A stretch of DNA of 64,000 nt from Nocardioides sp. LHD-245 (GTDB taxonomy: Bacteria > Actinomycetota > Actinomycetes > Propionibacteriales > Nocardioidaceae). The notes below the pieces were generated by a model. It ran no database searches and was not told the DNA's origin. It saw nothing but the letters and a program-made list of their open reading frames with translations. A program made the translations under genes and the position numbers. The stretch lies in NCBI RefSeq assembly GCF_030929495.1, contig NZ_JAVFWN010000018.1, forward strand, positions 98,880 through 162,879, in the 5' to 3' direction. Shown piece after piece: positions 16,807-24,912 of this stretch. Each line of letters begins with the position of its first letter. The stretch's first letter is position 1.

Positions 16807-17949
16807 TCAAGCGCGCGAAGTGTTCAGCCAACAGCGGTCTGTCGCGCTGTCGTAGACAACGACGTGCACGAACTCGGCAGCGTCGGACGGGTCGTCCATC
16901 CCGGCCGCTCGAAAGAACTTCTCGCGAACTTCGCTCTCTGTCAGAGCCGCGGAGCCACCGCTGAACCAGTAGATGATGAGCTCTGGTTGATACTCGAACT
17001 CTTCGTCGCCCGTCGAACGCTCTTGTCCGAGCGAATCGGCAATGTGCCGCCACCACCACCGATCCGAATCGCCGAGAGAGCACCCAAAGATGATGTAGAG
17101 CTCCGTGTCGGCGAAGAGGTGCTTGTAGCGGCGCTCGTTCTGTGCCCAGAACGGCTTCGCGAGCCGCAAACCACTGTCTTGATTGCCGGCTGCCCGCGCC
17201 GGTTCGTCGATCCCGAACAGGAGTGATCGCGGAATGCTCTGGTGACCGTGTGGGTGGACAACGTCAGTCATGACGTAGGAGGAGAACGTGTCTCCCGGTC
17301 GCACGCTGGCGCTCGCAACGTCGGAGGGGTTCCCTCTGAAGACGAAGTTGCGATCGACCGTCTTGTACGGAAGCGGATCGAACTGCTTCTGGTCGAGGTA
17401 GACGAAGTCATCAAGGAGCGATGTGTAGTTGAAATTGACGAACAGGAAGTTGTAGACGTCGAAGTTCTGCACACGCTCGGGAAATCGCGTTCGGCGATAG
17501 ATCTCAGGCTTGAGGTCACCGAGGAAGCCGCGCAAGGACGCCATCGCCAACCCTCGGTCCATTGAATCCGACCCCAGATCCGCGAGGAGGTCGCTCGGAA
17601 CGGCGAGGCTCAGGAACTCCGAGAACTCGCCTTGCATATGGCGAAGCGCATCGGAGAGTTCCGTCGCACGCCAACGATCCCGCTCCAACAGATCAGCAAC
17701 GACGCCTTCGACGTCGCTCCAGTCCTCTCTACCTTCTTCGCGGAGTTTCTCCATCTCCCGAAGGATGGGATTCTCCTCATCGAACGACCGAAGCTTCAGG
17801 AAGTGGTAGAAGCTGACGTACCTCGTGTCAACGGCTGAGCCGTAGTCGGACATGACTTGAATGTCGAACCCGTTGCCGACAAAGGCCATGATGTTGTGCT
17901 GGTTACCTGCGCTTGTGAAGCCCGAACTTCGATAGTCACGATGGCCCAT
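16807..17949 (-). CDS. abiH: AbiH family abortive-infection protein
   Basis: This 380-residue protein carries the three hallmarks of AbiH (PF14253). These are an N-terminal FVGNGFD (23-29), a central VNFNYT (171-176) followed by a VHPHGH segment (about 230-236), and a C-terminal IFGCSLGDSD (288-297). AbiH proteins cause phage-induced abortive infection in lactococci. The fold is related to SIR2-like NAD-binding proteins, but the mechanism here is unproved. The ATG at 17949 has GGAG 7 nt upstream; the ATG at 17889 would start just before the GNGFD motif. Base composition is visibly less G/C-rich than in the flanking genes. It lies 64 nt after the nucleotidyltransferase gene on the same strand and is likely cotranscribed. 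Confidence 0.8.
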   Translation of the reverse strand: MGHRDYRSSGFTSAGNQHNIMAFVGNGFDIQVMSDYGSAVDTRYVSFYHFLKLRSFDEENPILREMEKLREEGREDWSDVEGVVADLLERDRWRATELSDALRHMQGEFSEFLSLAVPSDLLADLGSDSMDRGLAMASLRGFLGDLKPEIYRRTRFPERVQNFDVYNFLFVNFNYTSLLDDFVYLDQKQFDPLPYKTVDRNFVFRGNPSDVASASVRPGDTFSSYVMTDVVHPHGHQSIPRSLLFGIDEPARAAGNQDSGLRLAKPFWAQNERRYKHLFADTELYIIFGCSLGDSDRWWWRHIADSLGQERSTGDEEFEYQPELIIYWFSGGSAALTESEVREKFFRAAGMDDPSDAAEFVHVVVYDSATDRCWLNTSRA

Positions 17950-18013
17950 CGCCTAACTCCGACGACCGACCATTGGCGGAGCTTCAAAGTCGGGGCGGCA
18001 AACAGCAACGTGG

Positions 18014-18859
18014 TCAGACAAGGGATTTCCTCCACAACGCGAAGACACGATCGATCTCGACTGGATCTACGAAGGTTTCGAAGGCGAGCTTCGCCCGCTC
18101 GACGCTGATGGGGTCGCGCAGCACAGCGGTCGTCCACTCGACGCTCTGACGAACGTCGGCGCCAACCTCCGCGTGATCGACGAACTCTTCGATCACCCGG
18201 GCGGTCTCCGTCGGGTCAGTCACGGCCATGAGCCGCCAGAGGTCGCCGACGTCCTTGTCCCGAACCGGTCCCTTGCGCGGCTCCCGGAGCCGTTCGCCGA
18301 TCTTCGAGCCCTTGGCCAGGATGAGCGCCGGGATCTCCGCGACATGGAGGTCAGCCGTCAGTCGCGGGTCGGCGAAGTCGGTAATCCTCACGAGCGATCG
18401 CTTGAACGCCGCGAGTTCGAGTCCGAATGCGTTGCCGACGGCGAGCTTGCCGTGTGCGGGCTGCAGAGCCGGGACTCCGCGCTTGGTGCGGCTGGCGGTG
18501 CCGGACAACCCGTGCGGCGCCAACAGGTCGATCTTCTCGCGGAACGATCGCGTGCCGTCGGCCTCGTCGTAGGCCGTCCGGCCCCACAGTCCGGGACGTG
18601 CTGTCGTGCGGTGCTCGTAGCCAGCGTCGGTCAGGAGAGCTTCGATGCTCGGCAGGTCGCCGACCAGGCCGGGCGTTACGCCGAGGTCGCCGTCTCCAGT
18701 CGGCATTCGCGGCAGGTCGAGGTCCATTGTCCGCAGCAAGACGGCGTGTGCACCGACCAACGTCAGCGACTCGGCGTGAACCTGGAGAACCTCGACAACG
18801 TTGATGATCGCGCGGCGACTCCACTCGATCTGGGTACGCGGCTCCTCGAATTCCGTCAC
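18014..18859 (-). CDS. AbiEii/AbiGii-type nucleotidyltransferase toxin
   Basis: This 281-residue nucleotidyltransferase-fold protein is of the type IV toxin-antitoxin kind. It has a VGAHAVLLR helix (35-43) and the catalytic pair in TGDGDLG (Asp56 and Asp58), followed by the helical C-terminal part typical of AbiEii. Relatives such as Mycobacterium MenT toxins transfer nucleotides to tRNA; whether this one does is inferred. The GTG at 18859 overlaps the antitoxin stop codon (GTGA), so toxin and antitoxin are coupled. The length matches the family. Confidence 0.75.
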   Translation of the reverse strand: MTEFEEPRTQIEWSRRAIINVVEVLQVHAESLTLVGAHAVLLRTMDLDLPRMPTGDGDLGVTPGLVGDLPSIEALLTDAGYEHRTTARPGLWGRTAYDEADGTRSFREKIDLLAPHGLSGTASRTKRGVPALQPAHGKLAVGNAFGLELAAFKRSLVRITDFADPRLTADLHVAEIPALILAKGSKIGERLREPRKGPVRDKDVGDLWRLMAVTDPTETARVIEEFVDHAEVGADVRQSVEWTTAVLRDPISVERAKLAFETFVDPVEIDRVFALWRKSLV

Positions 18860-19617
18860 GCCACCCGCCTCCCCAAGAGGATGTCGGCCTGCTCGACCAT
18901 GCGGTCGATGCCACCGTAGGCGTCGATGATGACCTGGTCGCGAACGACGACCGCGATGCCGGCGATGTCGACACGACCGACTTCGCTCACGCCGTCGAAC
19001 GGGATCAGCGTCACCCGCATGCCGAACGAACCGGGCTCCTTGCGCGCGAAGCCGGCGACTTCGGCGGCACGAGCGACGTCCTCGACGTAGAGAACCGGCC
19101 AGGCCTCCCCCGCGCTGGACCGGTATCGGTTGGCTCCGGCGTCACCGGTGAGGGCGTAGTCGATCTCTGCTGCGCGAAGCGACTCAGCGACCTCATCCGC
19201 AGACGGCCCCGCGGTGAAGTCCACCGCTCCACGGCGCCGCGTCAGTCGCGCGGCGCGACCGGCACGGAACAGCAGGTCCGCTTCCTTCCCGGCGGTGACC
19301 CGACCATCGGCATCGAGAAGTCCGATGCGAGCCCAGCGCTGGCGCCACAACTCGACGCCCGGGGTCGACGACACGTCGAGCCCCGGGTCGAGCGCAAGAC
19401 GTGCGGTCGCGATCGCGTTCACATCCGCGAGACCGGTGAAGCCGATCGGCTCCCCCAAGACCGTCAGGATCTCCTGCGCCAGATCGAACGACGGACTCAC
19501 AGCACCGGACTCGATCCGCGTGACCGTTGTCGGGGCAACGTCGACCAGCGCCGCGAGCTGACGAGCACTGAGCCCGTTCACGCGGCGCAGCGTCGAGATG
19601 CGCTCAGCCAGGTCCAC
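18856..19617 (-). CDS. XRE-type antitoxin/regulator paired with AbiEii
   Basis: This is a protein of about 253 residues. Residues 3-58 form a lambda-repressor-like helix-turn-helix (LAERISTLRRVNGLSARQ, then VAPTTVTRIESG). The remainder (about 85-253) is a globular domain with alternating strands and helices that resembles the C-terminal part of AbiEi-like antitoxins. The GTG at 19617 is preferred: TAGACT lies 7 nt upstream (leaderless promoter) and the helix-turn-helix then begins at residue 3. The inverted repeat at 19638-19653 overlapping the -35 suggests autoregulation. It is the first gene of the antitoxin-toxin-AbiH unit. Confidence 0.7.
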   Translation of the reverse strand: MDLAERISTLRRVNGLSARQLAALVDVAPTTVTRIESGAVSPSFDLAQEILTVLGEPIGFTGLADVNAIATARLALDPGLDVSSTPGVELWRQRWARIGLLDADGRVTAGKEADLLFRAGRAARLTRRRGAVDFTAGPSADEVAESLRAAEIDYALTGDAGANRYRSSAGEAWPVLYVEDVARAAEVAGFARKEPGSFGMRVTLIPFDGVSEVGRVDIAGIAVVVRDQVIIDAYGGIDRMVEQADILLGRRVA

Positions 19618-19624
19618 GCCCACC

Positions 19625-19653
19625 AGTCTACGACACTGTTGCAAATACGCAAC
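19625..19653 (-). promoter_or_regulatory. Antitoxin promoter and autoregulatory operator
   Basis: The inverted repeat GTTGC-AAATAC-GCAAC (19638-19653) overlaps a TTGCGT -35-like hexamer. TAGACT (19630-19625) is the -10, ending 7 nt before the GTG at 19617. An XRE protein binding here would repress its own operon, as usual for toxin-antitoxin systems. Confidence 0.5.
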
Positions 19654-19750
19654 ACGCCAAGACCCGCCCGAAGCTAACACGTCTTCCAGACGAGTCAGGT
19701 CCTTCAACACATCGAGATCGGCTGCCACTGGGCCACAGAGATGGGGCCGA

Positions 19751-19775
19751 AGTGATGCACGAGAGTGATGCACGA
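19751..19775. repeat. Two tandem 12-bp repeats AGTGATGCACGA
   Basis: AGTGATGCACGA occurs at 19751-19762 and 19764-19775, a 13-bp period. It lies in the 276-bp non-coding stretch between the antitoxin gene and the displaced DUF255 fragment, near the proposed right end of the element. This could be an accessory recombinase-binding or regulatory site. Nothing else is recognised in that stretch. Confidence 0.6.
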
Positions 19776-19893
19776 AGGCTCGGAAGCGGTGTCCAACGGC
19801 GGCATTCACCGATCCGACGCGAATCGTGACTAGGCCGCTGACCTGCGGTTTCGCAGACTTCCGTCGAGAGCCGTCGACCGCTCAACCTCGTGA

Positions 19894-20048
19894 CACCAGT
19901 GGCAGGCGGCGTACCCGACGCTCAGCATGATGGGCACGTTGCGCCTGCGTGCCTCGGCGAAGGCCGCCGGTCCCCACTCCCACCAGTCGACGGGGTTGTC
20001 CTTGTGCTGGAGGAAGTACGGCGACGTCGCGGCACCGAGACGGTTCAT
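19894..20048 (-). pseudogene. Displaced 5' fragment of the DUF255 gene (repeat copy B)
   Basis: It encodes MNRLGAATSPYFLQHKD and continues through AACHWCH, 51 codons matching the intact gene with a few substitutions (Leu12 to Phe, Gly28 to Ala, Leu41 to Met). The frame then leaves the family at 19893 and ends soon after in unrelated sequence. Upstream homology runs to about 20089. It is interpreted as the original host 5' end, severed when the element inserted. It sits directly downstream of the CPCC pseudogene on the same strand. Confidence 0.8.
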
Positions 20049-20140
20049 GCGTCCATCATCCCCCGCGCCGTCTGCGTGGCTCTCCGAGCGCCGCAAGGTC
20101 GACCTGGAGGTCGCGGTCGGGCGGGCGGGAAGCGGGCCGG

Positions 20141-21162
20141 TCAGCCCGACATTCGGGGGCGTCGGATCTGGGCGAGGGTCCGCAGCGGGTTCCGCAGCGC
20201 TCGGTACCGCCAAGCGAGTCTGATCGAGTCGATCGGGTGTCGGTAGAGCCACCGGTGGTTGCTGATGGACCGAGCCATCACCTCCCGCCCCAGCTCGGCG
20301 TGGGCGTCGTCGTACTGCCGATCGGACAGTGCCCGCAGCCGGTCGCGGACGACCTCGACGGGTTGGCCGCGCCCTGAGCGGAAGAGGTCCGTCCACTCCT
20401 CCTGGTTCCGCTCCTGTTCGGCCGCAGCGTCGTGCCGATGCGCCTGCTGAGCCCGGAGATCGTCTCGGATCTGTGCCGGCCAGCGGTCGACGTACTCCTG
20501 CGCCCAGGGCTCGTGCCAGGTCTCGTTCTCGAGGAACGCGATCGCGACGCAGTTCGGCGCGTACGTCGATGACCCTTCCTCGACCGCGGGCAGCAGCGCA
20601 GTGACGATCCGCAGACCGACCTCCTCGTTGCCCGCCCGGTACGCCTCTGCGACCAGCTCGGAGGCGGCCGCACAGACCTGGAAGGGATCCGCAGCACCCC
20701 ACCGGCGCTCCGAGCCGGCGATCGCTGCTCCGAGCTCAGGGACCTGTCGCAGGTGCTCGAGGAAACGGTCGCCGTTCGTCGGCTCAGCAGCCGGTCGAGG
20801 GAGCTTGTGCTGGTCGCCGTTCCAGTACGTCGGCCGCCAGTAGTAGAGCGCCTCCAGATTCACCGGCCACTGGTCGCCGGCCAGAGCAGGCTCGCTCCAA
20901 TCCAGGTCCGGATCGAACGGCCGCCAGCCATCGTCGATCGGCTCGTCACGCCGCGCCCGCCGGACGTTCCGCGCGAAGTCGCCGTCCATCGCACCCCGCT
21001 TCGCGTAGACCCGCTGTGCCTCCATCAGGCTGATGCCGTTGGCGCCGTCCGAACTCATCGGAAATCGAAGCTGCCCACCATCGTCCTCCCAGAAGCACAC
21101 CGGGCAGAGCTCGTAGTCGCCAGGACCGCTGTCGAGCAGCACGGACACGGAAAGCGACTCAC
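20141..21162 (-). pseudogene. CPCC cysteine-rich protein gene with a frame break near its 5' end
   Basis: The family begins with a CPCC box followed about ten residues later by LDSGPGDYELCPVCFWEDD. Here the GTG at 21162 opens a frame reading VSRFPCPCC. The rest, starting LLDSGPGDYELCPVCFWED, is in a different frame that is open from a GTG at 21148 to 20141. Roughly 13 bp seem to be missing between the two, deleting the GY-T linker and shifting the frame. The remaining 335-residue frame keeps the second cysteine pair and a long helical C-terminus of unknown function. It could still be translated from 21148 as a truncated protein. Confidence 0.6.
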
Positions 21163-21272
21163 GAACTCATCATCACCGATGCACGACCCAGCCGCGCGCG
21201 ACTTTCCGTCGGCTGACGCTGACGACGGGCCGAGGCGTCGTGGTCCGGGCCGGTGAGCGGGACGTCGCCCCG

Positions 21273-21812
21273 CTAACCGATCGGGTGGTCGTGGACCGCC
21301 GATGAGAGGTGCACGCCGTTCAGCTCCAGGTAGAGCTGCCGCTCGGTCACGGTCAGCGTGAACGTATTGCGGCGCTCCACCGCATCCACCACGGAATCGA
21401 TGAACCCAGGATCGAAGCTGTGCAGCACGATCTCGGCGGCGCGGTGGATCCTCGCCCCTGCCCACGGCGCGAGCACCTTGGCCGGGTCGCGGTGCGTGTA
21501 GATCGTCGTGCGCTCGGCAGCCTTGCTGCCCGTGTGAAGGCGCGCGGCATCCGGCGCGCCGACCTCGATCCAGGCGAGCAGCTTCCCGCTCAGGTCGCGC
21601 ACGAGCACCGCCGGGTCGGCGGTCGCCGAGATGCCCTCGCTGAACACGATGCCCTCTTCGTGCTCGAGGCAGTAGGCGAGCACGCGCGTCACGAGATACG
21701 CCTCGGTCTCTGACGGATGCCGCGCCGCGCGCAGCGTGAACTCCTCGTAGACGCCGCGATCCGTGTCGGCCAACTCGACCTCGAACGTGTGCATCGTCGC
21801 GCCGGCCGCCAT
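21273..21812 (-). CDS. yaeQ: YaeQ family protein
   Basis: This 179-residue protein is the family's normal size (E. coli YaeQ is about 180). It has the N-terminal THTFEVELAD-like strand (here MHTFEVELADTDRGVYE), FTLRAARHPSETEAYLVTR, and the central WIEVGAPDAARLH. YaeQ has a variant PD-(D/E)XK nuclease-like fold, but no nuclease activity is established for it. The ATG at 21812 has TAGGCT 7 nt upstream, so it is read as leaderless. It lies between defence-type genes, although YaeQ is not a recognised defence protein. Confidence 0.85.
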   Translation of the reverse strand: MAAGATMHTFEVELADTDRGVYEEFTLRAARHPSETEAYLVTRVLAYCLEHEEGIVFSEGISATADPAVLVRDLSGKLLAWIEVGAPDAARLHTGSKAAERTTIYTHRDPAKVLAPWAGARIHRAAEIVLHSFDPGFIDSVVDAVERRNTFTLTVTERQLYLELNGVHLSSAVHDHPIG

Positions 21813-22163
21813 GGGACTCAGCCTAGTCCGGGGACTACCGCCTCCCGAGCCGTCATCGACCTCGGAGGCCGGTTCCGCCTGCCGATCCCGCGCTGACACG
21901 TCCATGGGTTGATCCGCGGGTGGCGACGCAGCCTTCAGCCTTCACCCTTCGGGCGCGGTCGGGGTCCACGTCCCGTCGATCGGCGGCAGCCGTCAATCAC
22001 CGTGTTGCCGCATCTCGCAATCCGGCTGATCGGCCATCGGGTCGGTGACGATGCAACGCTCGCCGAGGTACTCGACCTAGAGGCGACCACGAGGCCGAAC
22101 GTTCAAAGGTCGGCGGAACCTGGGCCGTGTCCACCATGTGACGGCACGGCGGGGAGCAGATCG
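21813..22163. other. Intergenic region upstream of yaeQ and downstream of the nuclease-ATPase gene
   Basis: No convincing gene lies in these 351 bp. TAGGCT (21820-21825, minus strand) fits the -10 of a leaderless yaeQ promoter. Short frames on both strands lack start sites and family resemblance. Base composition shifts from G/C-rich to more balanced toward 22164, marking the edge of acquired DNA. Confidence 0.5.
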
Positions 22164-24596
22164 CTACCGCGTGCCAGGCCGCGGCTGTCGTAGTTGCTTG
22201 GCTGTTCGTTCGAGCATCGGCAGTATGCGGGTCTGGCTTTGGAAGGACGGATTGTCGGGGATGGCGCAGTACAAGTCGTCTTCGACCGTCAGATAGTCGA
22301 TGAATCGGGCTGCCCGCGCACGCCAGTCGTGCTGGCGAATGTCGTAGCGCATGGCTTTGAAGACTTCCTCGGTCAGCACAGGAGTGACCTCCGCCATCGC
22401 TGCGATGTACTGCATCTGACCAGTGCCCCAAGACAGGTGCCGTGCACCAGCCGGCGAAATCTCGACGCTGCCGGCTTCGTCGACGGTGCGGACGGTTGGG
22501 TCGTAGTTCAAAATGAGACCGGTCTGCAGCATCTCGTCGAGCCAGAGCAGCACAGGGCGGCTGTCAATATTCATGCCGGCGAAGTAGGCGGAAACCTCGC
22601 TCACTTGGATTGCTGCGCCTTCATGCTCTCTATGCGGTACGTCTGCCAGTAGTTGCAGGATGCGCAACGCGAGAAGCGGCGTCGTTGGCAGGTCGCTGTT
22701 CAGCGCGTAGATGTTTTGTACCAAGCTGTGCTGCTTCGCGGGATAGATGTCGTAGTGGCCACGTACCAGCGCGCGGACGACGCGCCAACTCGGCACCACC
22801 TGGTTTTCGCCTGCGAGGTGAGCTTTCACAAGATCCTCAACTTGCAGGTGTGGCGAGGAGATCAGAGCTTTGGCTAGGCCCAAGGTGCGACGGAGGTCGT
22901 GGTTGGCAAGTTCGCCGATCCAACGCGATGTCTCCGACTCCTGAAGAAACACGCGCTGCAGGCTACGCACGAAAGCTTCGATGTTCTTGATATCGAGGGA
23001 GATGCCGCGCGACGTAAAATATTCACCCTCGCCGCGCCGTTGCTCAATCGCGATCTTGGCGTCGATGAATTCGATGCGCTTACGAATGATGGCATCAGTT
23101 TTGGGAGTCGGCAGAAACAGCGCCTCATGCTCGAACGACTGCAGCGAGCCGTGCTTGGTGAGCTGCCAACTTGTCCGATCGGTGATCGGAAGAATGATCA
23201 GGCAAATCGACTGTTCGTAGATCGACCGCGCATACTGATAGACGCGTTGTTGAAACTCGATGTCGAATTGGTCAGAGTTGTCGAACACGAAAACCGGCAG
23301 ACAGAGTTTACTGTTGACGATGTGGCGTATCAAACCTTGGATGTAGTCCTGCTGTCGATTTGTACGCCAGTCGTCGATGCGGTCGCCAAACCTGATGTGA
23401 AATGCTGCGCGGTCCGCGTCGTAAAGGTCGGCGAGCGGTCCTTTCCGGAGCCGTGTGTACTCGTCGAAGAACATCCCTTGCAGCTCGGCAAATGTTGGCC
23501 CGCCGCTTTCGAACAACTCCTTCTCGCAGACCTCTATTAGACGCCGGTCGAGCCACGATGCGAGCTTTGACTGATCGCCGTCCGTTATGCCTAGGTCGAG
23601 CCGAATCACCTCACACTTGTCGGACAATTTGCGCGACATCACCTTGCTGAAGAAGCGCGTGACAAACGTGCTCTTGCCGGCACCCTTGGTCCCAACGATC
23701 AGGACGAACCCGTGACTCTGAGTGGCATGAACGCGCTCAATGACGCTAACGAGCTGCTTTCCGCTCCCCGTATCGAGATCTTGGATGCGGTCGAGGATCG
23801 ATTCGGCGACTTTGGCTAGATGGGTGTCGGCGTAATCGGACTCAGCTGAGGTCACGAAGCAATGCTCGATCATGGTCGGATCTTGATCGCCTGACAAACG
23901 TTCGAAGAAGCTCGTCATGATCCGTTCAATGTCGGCCGAAAGGTCGCCACCCCGCAAGAATTTCGCGGATCCGGACGCGCGATAGGCCTTCTGGAAAACC
24001 GAGGTTCGGATCGGCTGCCCCTCGGCCTCTTGGAATCGAGCGCGGAAGTTGAAGCGTTGGCACGCGTCATACGAGAGGAGGTCGTAAAAGAGCTGAAAAT
24101 TCTCCTCGATGCTCGCCAGCGTGGGGAACACGAAGGCGTGGCCGTCCCAGGAGTCCAACCCATCGCCGTTTCGGCCCCCTCGTAAAATGATCCACTCTCG
24201 CCCATTCGTCACACACGCGAGTTCGGTATTTTTCGCACCGCAGTAGCGGACCGCCTGAGTAATCCCTTCCTTCGCGTTGGCGTCACTGAAAACCGGGCCA
24301 GACAACTTGAAGGCTGACCCCGCTGGCCGAGCCTCGATGCCCAACGATCGCCCGTCCTTCTTGGCCTCGAGAATGAGCCGAAAGCGATCGCCGACCTTGC
24401 AGGCGTAATCGGCGAAGCCAGAGTCAGCCGGCTGCTCAGTCATTACTTGGGCAAGTGGCCAGTGCAGCACCTCTGTCAGGATGCGATCGATGATCTTGAG
24501 CCGCGTGTCGGCCTCGGTCTGGACGCTGCTTATATAGGCCGTCACCTCAGGGATGAGTGCCGTCAGCCGTTCGAATCCGGCGTCGATCGGTTCCAC
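22164..24596 (-). CDS. PD-(D/E)XK nuclease-like domain fused to a P-loop ATPase, candidate defence protein
   Basis: This is an 810-residue protein. Residues 25-145 resemble the HsdR N-terminal nuclease domain, with D63 in FADYACK and the EAK motif at 77-79, then AVRYCGAKNTELACVTNG. The ATPase core has Walker A VGTKGAGKST (301-310), Walker B VFVFDNSDQFD (Asp439) and a sensor-like LIILPITDRTSW. The last 200 residues are helical with winged-helix-like segments. No helicase motifs and no partner methylase are present, so it is not an ordinary type I restriction subunit. The GTG at 24596 has AGGAG 5 nt upstream. G/C is far below its neighbours (29 of 60 bases from 23041), a sign of transfer. The architecture fits a phage-sensing nuclease; this is inference. 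Confidence 0.6.
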   Translation of the reverse strand: MEPIDAGFERLTALIPEVTAYISSVQTEADTRLKIIDRILTEVLHWPLAQVMTEQPADSGFADYACKVGDRFRLILEAKKDGRSLGIEARPAGSAFKLSGPVFSDANAKEGITQAVRYCGAKNTELACVTNGREWIILRGGRNGDGLDSWDGHAFVFPTLASIEENFQLFYDLLSYDACQRFNFRARFQEAEGQPIRTSVFQKAYRASGSAKFLRGGDLSADIERIMTSFFERLSGDQDPTMIEHCFVTSAESDYADTHLAKVAESILDRIQDLDTGSGKQLVSVIERVHATQSHGFVLIVGTKGAGKSTFVTRFFSKVMSRKLSDKCEVIRLDLGITDGDQSKLASWLDRRLIEVCEKELFESGGPTFAELQGMFFDEYTRLRKGPLADLYDADRAAFHIRFGDRIDDWRTNRQQDYIQGLIRHIVNSKLCLPVFVFDNSDQFDIEFQQRVYQYARSIYEQSICLIILPITDRTSWQLTKHGSLQSFEHEALFLPTPKTDAIIRKRIEFIDAKIAIEQRRGEGEYFTSRGISLDIKNIEAFVRSLQRVFLQESETSRWIGELANHDLRRTLGLAKALISSPHLQVEDLVKAHLAGENQVVPSWRVVRALVRGHYDIYPAKQHSLVQNIYALNSDLPTTPLLALRILQLLADVPHREHEGAAIQVSEVSAYFAGMNIDSRPVLLWLDEMLQTGLILNYDPTVRTVDEAGSVEISPAGARHLSWGTGQMQYIAAMAEVTPVLTEEVFKAMRYDIRQHDWRARAARFIDYLTVEDDLYCAIPDNPSFQSQTRILPMLERTAKQLRQPRPGTR

Positions 24597-24912
24597 TGTT
24601 GCTCCTGGGATGGGTTGATCAGGTATCCCATCTCAGCATGCCGAGTCGCAGAACGGGCCAGAAATGCGAGCGCGCCGCGAAGAGGCAGCGGATCCGCTGA
24701 GGCAGGACGACCACGCCGCGCAAGTGCACCACGACGAGTCGATGTGGGCGGAAGACAGCTCCTGTGCAGGGCCCCTTCTGGGCGGAATGGTGCGCGCAGG
24801 GGGACCAGGGTCCGCTGATCAGTCCAGCGCGGGGGCTTCCCGGATGTGCGCAGGGGCCCTTGCGGGGGCGGAATCCTGGGCGCACGCAGTCAGCCATCAC
24901 TAGGGTGGCGCC
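24597..24912. other. Divergent intergenic region with an imperfect direct repeat and a leaderless -10
   Basis: No gene is seen in these 316 bp. Two related segments of about 40 bp, around 24766-24806 and 24842-24890, share GCAGGGGCCC-like and GGGCGGAAT blocks and end in GCGC-rich stretches. TAGGGT (24901-24906) ends 6 nt before the ATG of the MazG-like gene and is its probable -10. Confidence 0.5.

Larger units (their letters stand above)
16052..19910. mobile_element. 3.84-kb integrative element carrying AbiE and AbiH genes, inserted in the DUF255 gene
   Basis: The two ends share the identical 17-bp CACCAGTGGCAGGCGGC (16052-16068 and 19894-19910), inside the codons for the CHWC motif. On one side the DUF255 gene is intact. 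On the other only its first 51 codons remain, in the same orientation. Excising the 3842 bp between the cores would rejoin an in-frame DUF255 gene. Cargo, from the left, is a replacement gene 5' end, an integrase-like remnant, AbiH, an AbiEii-type nucleotidyltransferase and an XRE antitoxin. The integrase remnant is too short to be active, so the element is probably immobile. Boundaries are inferred from the repeat, not from a known att site. Confidence 0.65.

Noticed and set aside
22164..24596. Ordinary type I restriction subunit HsdR
   Set aside because: The N-terminal domain is HsdR-like, but there are no DEAD-box helicase motifs, the length is too short, and no HsdM or HsdS gene is present.
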